From NCBI GenBank assembly GCA_023512835.1, contig CM042084.1:14967403-15031402 (forward strand): a stretch of DNA of 64,000 nucleotides. The letters are read 5' to 3'. This document shows, in pieces, positions 31,901 through 41,815 of this stretch (position 1 is the stretch's first letter; each line of letters begins with the position of its first letter). Source of the DNA: Taxillus chinensis (lineage: Eukaryota; Streptophyta; Magnoliopsida; Santalales; Loranthaceae). Both the position numbers and the translations under genes were made by a program. The notes beneath the pieces were generated by a model that was not told where the DNA came from, did no database searches, and was given only the letters and a program-made list of their open reading frames with translations.

Positions 31901-32828
31901 GTCTCTGTCACGCCCCCAAATTCCAGGGAACCCGGAACGAAGAACATAACTTCCTCTTACCCACACCCGAAAGGTCAAGGGGTTGGTGACTAGAACTAAT
32001 AGAGACTACACTGCGGGTGCTGTCTCAATCATGAAACCATGTACAGTCACACATCAAGGGTAATCCTGTACTTTCCCATATATCATCATGAATACAATAA
32101 GTCAAACAGTCATACAGATATCATATCACAAACAGTATGCAAATACAACTGTCCATGGACCCATGTCCGGGATACAACACATAATACAATACAAAATACA
32201 GTACTTATACATCAGAGTAGTGGGCACGTCCTCCTGGAAGAAAGTCCTCCACTAATCTCGAGTCACACATGAAAAGGGGAAATAACAAGTAGGGGTGAGT
32301 GACAAGCTCAGTAGGTGACCATAATACTCCACATCATGCAAACATACAAGTTTATACTACATGCTCTGTGTACTCGCGCACTGTGTAGTATGCACAATCA
32401 TCAGGACTCAGCTTGCAAACAAACATCAGGACCCAACCTGCCCACATAGGACAGCTTGTCCACGATCCTCCACGGGATCCCAGCTTAGGGCACTTAGCCT
32501 TAGCTCTACGAGCTCGATGGCTCACGAGCTCAACGGCTCAACATAATCCTCAACGGGATCTCAGCTCAGGGCACTCAGCCCTAGCTCTACGAGCTCAATG
32601 GCTCAACACAGGCCTTAGCCTCATGGTGAGAACCCAACAAGTTATAGAGCCCAAGCCCCAATTCCTCGAACCAACATACTAACACCAATATGTCATTAAG
32701 GTTCACCATACTCCCTTTATAACTGAAGCCAGTCTTCACAAATCGATCATCATTCCTTGACCAAGGAAGGAGATAGCCATAGAAGTTGTTTTCTTGAAAT
32801 AAAAAGTCCCGGCATTGGGTCTCCATAT

Positions 32829-35800
32829 TGTTAGACCCCATTTTGTCCGGGTTGGACATAACATTCATTTCTGCTTGAAACTTCTTTTCTTTGTACAGAT
32901 AAATAAAGAGACGTGACCGTCGATTCGAAGGTGTATTTCGATGTCTTCTTTAAAAGGCCTCCAAACGTTGAAGAGCCAGTTCCGGGCGATAAAAAATCAA
33001 ATGTGAAGATCAACGCCCTCGACCGCATTCAATTTCGAGGTCAAACGAAGAAGTTATGGTCAAAACTGTATTTGGACCGCTAATGGCGATGAATTAGCGG
33101 CCAATATTCAAAATGACACTCCGGATCAGGTCATGAACCTTATTTTCTTAATCCTCTCATCATTCTGAGAATTTTGACATATATATTGTATATATTCGCT
33201 CTCAGAGCTTATTTTTGGAAAAATAAAAAAGATGCTTTTTTAGTAATAAAGCGGTTTATGAACGTGCAGTACAGTCTTGGCACGAAAACAGACTCATTTT
33301 CAAACAAAAATGACATGGGATCGCTCATTGTGACGTCCTGAGTCCAAAAATAATTGTTTCACATTTTATTGAAAGCCAGATTGTTTTGCCGATTCCAAAA
33401 ACCTAAAATATCAGTTAAAAATTACAAAATAAAGCAAGAAATTCTTTTTTTCTTTTATCTTTCCTTTTCCCACCAACTCTTGGCCACGTGTCATCTTTAT
33501 ATTGATTCATAATCATAAAACACAAAATAAAAACAAAACAAAAAATAAAAATAAAATAAAACAAAGCAAAAAAACAATAACCACAAAAATACCTCTTCCT
33601 ATATCTATCACCTAATCCCCTCGTCGTTTTCTCACCTCTCTCTCTTCTCCGTTGGCGTCTTCCACTGAGCCACGCCGTTGCCGCCGTGACGCCCGGCACT
33701 CCAGCTTAGATCTTGCCAGCACATCCAGACCAAGTCCACACCACACCCTCTCTCTCGGCCGAACCAAGCCCATGGCTCACGCCCCGTGCCAAAACCCATC
33801 CTCCTTGAACCCATGTCCGAACTCCCATCGTCGAGCCATGTTCTACCAGACCCTGAACCCTAACCATCCTCCTCTGCCTATAAAACTCAATTCAAAGCAC
33901 AATCGTGGGGGGCTCTCACAATCCAAAATTCCAATCAAATTTCAACCTCCACCGTCTTCTACCTCCACCTTCAGAGAGTTCCCCGCCGGACGGAACAGTC
34001 TCGCCGGCTTCCCACCATCTTCATACCTTCTTCTTCTTCATCATCACCCATCATCATCTCCAATCCAAACCCAGTTAGAAATCACATAGTCGCCCTTGAC
34101 CACGATCTATCCTTCTAACGCGGCAGCCCCTGAACGCCAACCCACGGCATCGCCACACCGACCCATGGCGTCGCCACACCGACCGATCGACGTTGACGAC
34201 ACCAACCGCTGTCTCCTCAGTCCTTAACTGCGCCGTCACACCAACCCGACGAGAACGACTTCAACCATCGCACACCCCAGCTCCCACACCGGCGTTGCCG
34301 CTGACCACGAAGTCTCCTTGCTACTGCCGTGACGCCGTCCGACCTCCCTTCACCGACTTCTGGGGAGCATCATCCATCTTCGACCAAGCAAAATCTTACA
34401 GGATTCCCAGCACCTTGGAGAGGCGAGCAAAGAAAAGCAAGAAGAAGAGGCCTCGGCACGCCACAACAGTCAACTAGAGCTCAGGGAAAAAGGCACCCAA
34501 TTTGCGCTCAAAGACAGACACTACACCAAAGAGGAAACGTTTTTGGTAATGTCATTTTTCATAGTGCTATCTACATGCCCCCTTGACGCTCTGATAATAT
34601 GTTGGTCATAGGAGTGCTTGTCTGATTCTTTCTGTGTATTACTCAGTTATGTCAGATTGTTTGGTGTACTGGTTTGATCTATTCGTGGTGTCATGCTCTG
34701 GTCGTACACTCTAACATCGCCCGTTTTGGTTTGGTTATATACCTCATAGTTTTACTCAGGTGTTTTGTGTTGTTCATGGATTCTATTTGTGTTGTATGGA
34801 TTTCTAAGCTCCGTCTATATTCTGTTTGTTTCTTTGGGGTATTGTTTGCTTCTGTTTGCTTTGTTTTTGTGTTGATTAGGAACTCGTTCCTAGTTCATCC
34901 TCTTTCCTTCGTTTCACGTAAAAACAAAGGTTCATAAAAGCAGACGTCATCGTGTGGATTCTTTGGTGTATAAGGTTGTTCTGGTTCATTCATGTTCTAA
35001 GCTAAGACCCCAACTAAAGTGATAAAATCTTTAAATGTTGGTTTATTCCATGATTTGTTTCTACATTAAAATATGTTTGATCCCATGTTTAATCTCATTG
35101 CTTGAAAGATACGTTTGTGCCTCTGTGAACGACATGAATAGCATGCTTTTCCTTCATCTTTCTTCAATCTGGATGTTTGATTGGTGTGTTTAAGTTTGTA
35201 TTTTCAATCCCATTGCTTGTCTGTTTTTTTTTTTTGGGACTCGTTTTTGCCTGCTCATAGTCTTATTGTTCCTTTTGTTTGTTTTTGGTCTGGTTTCCTC
35301 CCTGTGCATTTGATTTGCTTGGAAATCTGAACATGGCGAGTTTTGCTTGCTCTGAGTGGTGTAAGCTGTCGATCCAGCATGCTTTTGTTAAGAGGAATGT
35401 GCCAGCTCGGCTATGCTTGGACATTGCAGCTTTGTCATACATGGGCATTGATGTGTCTCATTTCATTTTGTGTAATTGGTTGTAAAAGAAAAAAAAGGGG
35501 GTCCTGGTCATGTGGCGTCATACTCTCTGTAATCTGTAAACCAAATCATAGTAAAAAAAAAAAAAAAAAAAAAAAACAAAAGAAAGAGAGAGAGAGAGAG
35601 GAGAATATGTGTTTTATTTTGTGATGTCACTCTTACACACATCTTTACTTGTGTTTTCTAAAAATAAAAAAACACATTTTTCAAATTCAAAAAAAAATGT
35701 TTGCTTAAATTAAAAAAACTTTCTTAAATAAAAAATGTTTTCAAACACTTGCACATTTTAACATTTTTTTTGACACTTAGATTTTTTACTTTTTAACACA

Positions 35801-36366
35801 GACTTTTAAACATTGCAAACATTTGGGCTATTATTAATTTTTTTTGTTTTAACATCATTGTAAACATTAATTAAGGCAACAGTTAAAACAAATTAGAAAT
35901 TTAGAATTAATCTAACTTTGGGTTTCCTTTAAACTTTTAGATAACTTAGATTTAATTTTGAACTTTAAAACAAACCTTAGGACTCCTTTAGAGACTTAGA
36001 ACAAATTGGATTTAATTTCAACTTCAACAAATGACTTACGAAATAAAAAGAGTAGACTTTTAGACAATATGTAAATTTAACATCATCTTTAGACTAGTTA
36101 ACCTTAAGTAACAGTTAAAATAAATTAGAAACCTTCCAAACTCCTAAGATAGGTACCGAAAGGGCATTACGGGAGTGCTAATTCTTCCCTGCACGTAAAA
36201 AACTCCTGAATTCGGCTTTGGCAATGTAGAACATTTTTAGGTGACCAACTGCACCCCAAAAACAGTTGGTGGTGACTTTGTTTCTTTTTCATCACCATTC
36301 GGATAAAGGGTGGGAGAATCGCATTCCCAAAAGCGAGTTTCCCCCAGATGTAATCCGATGATGACA
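32829..36366 (+). mobile_element. 3.5-kb solo-LTR-like insertion nested in R2, TSD CATAT
   Basis: Starts TGTTAGACCCC and ends CCGATGATGACA. The 5-bp CATAT is present at 32824-32828 and 36367-36371, and the uninterrupted site can be read in sister LTR R1 (about 27125). It has no recognisable gag or pol and no internal pair of long repeats, so a large solo LTR is the best reading; a non-autonomous (LARD/TR-GAG-like) element is possible. The C-rich, Ser/Pro/Thr-coding stretch at 33640-34480 looks like a transcript leader, not a gene. The block near 36150-36330 has word order typical of long plant LTR 3' ends. Confidence 0.75.
35551..35601. repeat. poly-A / (GA)n tract
   Basis: An A-run of about 24 is followed by aaagaaagagagagagagag. 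It could be a retroposon tail, but I cannot define an insertion with target duplications around it. Confidence 0.8.
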
Positions 36367-37525
36367 CATATTATAACTAAAATAATTTGATTTTTGAGGA
36401 TTTTTCTGAGATGTCTAACCTCACTTTTCAAAAATTCACCTCTACGAAAAATTGGATATTTTTGAGATTTTACACTAAATCTCAATTTTCACATTTTGAA
36501 GGAGCGAAAATTTAATTTTCTAGTATTTTTCTTTGAATCCAAATGAGGGGTATTTCGTTATTTACATTGTAATTTAAGTATAATACTTAGGCATAATGGT
36601 TTACAATGTAAATGGTCCAGTGCAGTGCATTTGCACTGCTGCGGATTGAAGTTCCGGATCATTGCTGCGGAATTGATGTTACGGATATTGCTGTCACATC
36701 TGGACTACTGATCCGGACTAACTGATCCGGATTATTTGCTGCTGCCTATGCCCATGGTATTGTTCATCGTTGTTTTTGGCCTGTTCTTCGTCTGGAATCA
36801 ACCCAATGACCCCCAGATGCTCACAAGCACTTGTTTTACTCAACAGACTACAATATCTACCTTAAAATGCGTCCTAAACGCCTCTAAATTGCATGGTAAT
36901 AATAGAAAAACACAAATCATATATCAATCTAGATCTATATCTAGCTTTCCATGGTTGACTTCTCAACCCTCATGAAATACACAGTTATATAACCACATAT
37001 CATAGTAACACATATTCGAAGACAGGATCGAGATAAAAAGGTCAAGAACACCTACTTGGAAAGATTACTTGCGATCCACGAACTCCAATCGCCCTAAATC
37101 ACTAAAGGAAGCTTTTCACCTTCTTCTCTCTCTCTCTCTCTTGCTCAAACACGCACGCATCAAGCAATTAAAGGGATAAGGCAGTTTCTTAATTATTTAT
37201 ATACTGCTGCCAATAATTAGCCCCCAGCAATAATTGATCTCCTGAGGTCACGAACTCCAAATTGAGCCCAATTACTGTCAAAACGCTCGAAATGATGAGC
37301 ATAACATTATTCAGATATTATCACACTCAAATGATCGCTTAAATGTAAAGTCAACCAATAAACCCCGAGAAAGTCAACAATCAGGCCACTCGGGGCCCCG
37401 ACCCAAAATCGGGCCCAAGTACTGTCAAAATGCTCACATCGATGACTATACTACCGTCCAGATAGTTGCATTCCTATAGAATGGCTATCTCTCAACACTA
37501 CCCAAATACGAGTCTCTATAGTCTC

Positions 37526-37532
37526 AAACCCC

Positions 37533-37583
<51 letters not shown>

Positions 37584-37622
37584 TCAATAAATGAATAATA
37601 AGTATGAATGTCAAAAGTAAAT
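37526..37622. repeat. (TA)n-containing tail of B2
   Basis: The sequence aaccccccaata(TA)n, then tcatcaataaatgaataataagtatgaatgtcaaaagtaa, is repeated as the tail of B3 at 40744-40842. The (TA)n run covers about 37536-37581. Confidence 0.85.
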
Positions 37623-38237
37623 CCCCTTACTGGACTATCCATAAAGCAGGAGAACCAAACCCCAAAAAACACGAAAAGAGCGATTCGAAATAGGCCTTGT
37701 TCTACTAAAATTAGCCAAATTCAGTCGACTGCATCTCACTTAACCACTCTAATCAATCGAACATAATGGAAACTGCTCTGATCGATCAAAATACAAATAT
37801 TTCACTCGACCACCGTTCACTATTCACTTGACCACTATTCACTATTCACTCAATTGCTATTCAGTCGACCACTCACTTTGATTCATCCCGTCCAGTCGAC
37901 TCCCTTGGTTGGAATCCGTCATTTCCGGCCATTTTACCCAAAAATCCGACTATTTAAGCCCTCAAATTATAAAAACTCATACTAAAACACTTATACCATG
38001 TCTTAATCTCAATTTCTCAACTATAAAAACATTAAAACGCAAAAATATGAATTTTCACACTTACGGTTTATAAACCAAATTTCACGAATCTAAGGTTAAA
38101 TTCTCTATTTTGGTTACCATAGCAACAAGAATTAAAGACATATGAATGAGGAGAACCAATTCCTATCTTGAATTTGGTTGAATTTCAGTCGGATCGCCAA
38201 TCCCTATGTAAAACTCTAGCTTCTTTCTCAAGCTCTC

Positions 38238-39080
38238 TGTCACGGGGTCAGGGTTTTCACCCGTGCGGCACTCGGTCACCCTGGTGGATGCGCCAAGTAA
38301 GCCATACCGATCGGGGCACAAGTAGATTGGTTTCGCCCTACCTTGGGCTCATCAGGAGAACGACTCTAGTTCCTGACCAGTTTGTGTAGGGATGACCAAG
38401 TCCCCTCTTCAACGTCAAGTCCAAGACTAGCAGCGTACTCCTCGCATTTAACCAGGTCGGTACGTCTGAACTTCGAAGGGGCTCCATCGATCTCCCACAC
38501 GAACTGCCGTGGAGCCTATCCCATCCGCACCAGCTATGCTTTCCGCTCTGCCCCTCCGCAAGTAGCACGCACCTGCGCCACTTGGGAGACGCCCGCCAGC
38601 ACCTCGCTGTTCGGGGCGTGACACCACGCATATCTCTCGCGAGAGTACTTTGGCGAGCATGTGGATACAGGCTGCAACCGCTATGATACCACGTTGTCAC
38701 GGGGTCAGGGTTTTCACCTGTGCGGCACTCGGTCACCCTAGTGGATACGCCGAGTAAGCCATACCGATCGGGGCACACGTAAACTGGTTTCGCCCTGCCT
38801 TGGACTCATCAGGAGAACGAATCTAGTTCCCGACCAGTTTGTGTAGGGGTGGCCAAGTCCCCTCTTCAACGTCAAGTCCGAGAGTAGCGGCGTATTCTCC
38901 GCATTTAACCGGGTTGGTACGTCTGAACTCCGAAGGGGCTCCATCGATCTCCCGCACGAACTGCCGTGGAGCCTATCCCATCCGCACCAGCTATGCTTTC
39001 CGCTCTGGCCCTCCGCAAGTAGCGCGCACCTGCGCCACTTGGGAGGCGCCTGCCAGCACCTCGCTGTTCGGGGCGTGACA
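38238..39080 (-). mobile_element. TRIM: miniature LTR retrotransposon, 386-bp LTRs
   Basis: Two direct repeats of exactly 386 bp (38238-38623 and 38695-39080), each TGTCACG...GCGTGACA, flank only 71 bp. In minus orientation the inner segment starts ACG and then TGGTATCATAGCGG, which matches the initiator-methionine tRNA primer-binding site with one change. A purine-rich gagagatatgcgtgg precedes the other LTR. That gives LTR, PBS, PPT, LTR with no coding capacity. The LTRs differ at scattered positions, so it is not brand new. The flanking CT repeats blur the target duplication. It does not carry the 5S-like part of Cassandra. Confidence 0.9.
38680..38691 (-). other. TRIM primer-binding site
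   Basis: Reads TGGTATCATAGC on the minus strand, three bases inside the 5' LTR border (38695). The canonical initiator-Met PBS is TGGTATCAGAGC. Confidence 0.75.
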
Positions 39081-40750
39081 TCTCTCTCTCTTTCTCTACT
39101 CACGCACACCTAGCAGCGAATTAGGGTCCCCCCTTATATACTTTTCCCATTTTATACATTAAAATATCATATTTACCTTCGCAGAGCCCCCAACTCCAAA
39201 TTGGTTGAACCAATTTAGACTTGCAGAACAAACATGGGGAAACAAATTCCAATAAATCGAGGGCATACAAGTTCTATACATTTAGCCGGGTCTAACCGTG
39301 TGCTGTACTCGTCCCCCCAACTAGTGTTGGACTGTCGGTCAAAGTTCAAGGTCGCCTTTTGACCAGACTAAAGATTTTCACCTTTTCTTTTCATTTTTTT
39401 TTATAATAATCTTGAGCAAGTGAAACAAAGCAATGCAATACTATGGCGCAACAGGCAGCCTCTTGGCACTTTTGATGCCATTGCTCCTCCCGTCAATTTA
39501 AAAAAAACAATAGATAGAACTTCAGCCGCCACCTCAGCGGTTGCGTGACGGTGTGGGATATAATTTTTTTTAAATAATAAATAAATAAAGTATCTTTTTT
39601 ACCTTCACAAAAAACAAATAATATGATCAATTGATTTGCGGTATTGACTAATGTAGAGATCATAATTTATTTATAAAAATTAATATAAATTAGGATTTAG
39701 TAAAGCTAAAATCATAATCAAAATATTCATATTAACTTTTCTATATGCATATATTTTTTATAATTTTTTTAAAACTTTAAATTTTTTAATAAAAATAATT
39801 CTTAATCAGTTTTCTAAAAATAAATTTGGATATAAAAAATTAATATTAAATTTGTAAATTTAGTGAGTCACTATTCATTGCCAAAAATGTTTTTTATAAT
39901 ATTTTATATTTTAATGACACATGCAATTTTTAAATGATTATAGTAATTAAAAAAAGATAATAAATAAGGAATAAAATAATATTATTTTAATAAAATAAAG
40001 AAATGATAAAGAATATTATTTGAAAATGTGTAAAATTTAGAATAAAATTATAGGAAATGCTTCTTTTAACTAAAATTTAAGTAAAAATATAAAAAATAAT
40101 ATGTGATAATTTTTGAAACATGACAATGCCAAGCTTCAACTTTAAAAATATGTGATAGTTAATAAATTCATCAAAAATTGATATTTTTAAATGGAGTTGG
40201 ATGCAATTTCGATAATATAATACTATTAAAATTTGTATATACATTTATTCAGTTAATCTAAGAGCATTCATATAAGGTCCTTAGTTTTAAATTTTAGATA
40301 AAAAATTAAGTCATTCAAACTCTAAAATTTAGAGAATAAAAATAAAAATTAGAATTTTTTTTTCATATGGATCATTATTAATCATTCAAATATTTTTTAT
40401 ATTTTATTATAAAAATGTTTTTTTTATTATATTTATTGAAAAAAATCTCATCATTGGTAAATAGAAGAAATAAAAAATAGTAAAAATAAAAAATTATAAT
40501 TTAAAAGAATAAAAAAAAGATAAAAAACAAAATATGAAGGATAAATAAAATATATAAATAATATAAATTTTATTTTTAAAATAAAAATAAAGATTATGAA
40601 AAGTATTATCAACGTAATGTCGTGGGAATGATTTGAACTCGTAATCAATATTGCCATAGGATCGACAATTATTGGCCGTGCATGAGATTAGTCTAGCCAC
40701 GGCATCACACATCTCCCTTGTCTTGGGGTAGAGTGACGCCTCAAACCCCC

Positions 40751-40753
<3 letters not shown>

Positions 40754-40799
<46 letters not shown>
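40754..40799. repeat. (TA)n microsatellite in the tail of B3
   Basis: About 22 TA units between aacccccccaa and gtcttcgtcaat. Confidence 0.9.
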
Positions 40800-40802
<3 letters not shown>

Positions 40803-40842
40803 TTCGTCAATAAATAAATAGTAAGTATGAATGTCAAAAGTA

Positions 40843-41375
40843 ATTTAATTAATGACTCGAGCCGTTTGATTCGATTTGATTCATTCCCATAAGCTATGGT
40901 CTTAAATATTATTCCATCCAACCCAAAATTTTTAAATAAATTTAATATGAAAAACAATGACTCAACTCCCTACCTCGAAGCTCTGTCCATCCGACCACTA
41001 CCGAAAAAGTCCCGCGAGCTATTCGCATTTGATCACGAGATAACAATTTATAAGCATTCGAATAAACCCGAGGATACTTTTCTACGCTCTATCCAAATTA
41101 TAAATTAAAGTACAACATCAAAGTTGAAAATGAGCAAAAACCAATACTAACAAAGCTTTAGGTGGAAGCCTTAAAAATCCCAAAAATTCGATTACCAATC
41201 ACGTTCAAAATTGATTAAATATGATAATACCCTAATTCGTTGTAGCAAATGGAACATGCAATCCCACATATTTTGACAAACATCAAATGTGAACAAACTA
41301 AACACTTGTAATAATTTTCTGGTTTATATTTAAATTACATATAAACTAATTTTACAAGTTCAACATAACTCAAAG
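40843..41375. other. Unassigned spacer between B3 and the duplicated gene
   Basis: I recognise no gene or transposon end. The 70-codon plus-strand frame at 40896-41108 has no known pattern. Confidence 0.4.
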
Positions 41376-41465
41376 ACTAAAATTTACTACAACTATATAA
41401 ATATGAATTCAAAAATAGCTTTGGTAAAATTTTTCTTTTTTTCAAATAATGTTCAATTCAAATCA

Positions 41466-41494
41466 GACAATGGTCCATTACTCCATCCACGCTC
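41466..41494 (-). other. 29-bp exon-derived filler at the duplicate's 3' break
   Basis: Identical to an internal piece of the 153-bp exon (5555-5583 in the parent, 42936-42964 in the duplicate) and in the same orientation, but placed where the 3' UTR and last exon should be. Confidence 0.85.
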
Positions 41495-41815
41495 AAACCA
41501 AATATAATAAATCTAGCTTACAATCTTGAAATTCATTTTACAAAAGAAATACATACTATAACAAACAAACCAAATATTTTTTTTTTAATCAATTTTGAGA
41601 AAACAATTTATGTGATCTGGTTGACATGTAAAGCCTGGAATCTGAAACCCATTTTTTCCCTCGAGAAAAAGGACAAATACATCGTGATGCAAATGGAATA
41701 ACACAAGATAAATGGAGTACAAAAATGCCCCATGCAACCATTCAAGGTCTACTGTTGCCCATTATGGGATCAATAAACTCAGGATAATTGAAATAGATAC
41801 TAAATAACATGATAC

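Larger units (their letters stand above)
31906..37520 (-). mobile_element. Solo LTR R2 of a chromoviral-type gypsy element, TSD GTCTC
   Basis: Begins TGTCACGCCCCCAAATTCC at 31906 and is bracketed by GTCTC at 31901-31905 and 37521-37525. The empty site is visible in the related B3 unit (agagtgacgcctcaaacccc at 40731). Without its own 3.5-kb insertion it is about 2.07 kb. The outer end at 37520 reads ta instead of the expected ca. The minus strand carries a TATA-like gtatataaat near 37200 and a leader with (GA)n. Confidence 0.8.
37623..40842 (-). mobile_element. LTR unit, family B, copy B3, carrying a TRIM
   Basis: Includes a short unique stretch (37623-37720), the actattcac-rich segment (37723-38065) also seen at 29691, the full B sequence, and the (TA)n tail. 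A complete TRIM (38238-39080) sits in the leader part of the LTR. Together with B1 and B2 it makes a direct tandem series of LTR units. Confidence 0.7.

Noticed and set aside
33652..34477. Ser/Pro/Thr-rich open frames, possibly a host gene
   Set aside because: They lie inside the 3.5-kb LTR-like element in a C-rich leader-like stretch and lack any domain or splice structure.
35551..35601. Processed pseudogene tail
   Set aside because: A poly-A run is present, but no coding remnant or target duplication could be placed upstream.
38238..39080. Cassandra TRIM with 5S-like promoter
   Set aside because: I found no 5S rRNA-like stretch in the 386-bp LTR.
38338..39109. Overlapping open frames over the TRIM
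   Set aside because: The same frame recurs in both 386-bp LTRs; it follows from GC-rich LTR sequence, not from a gene.
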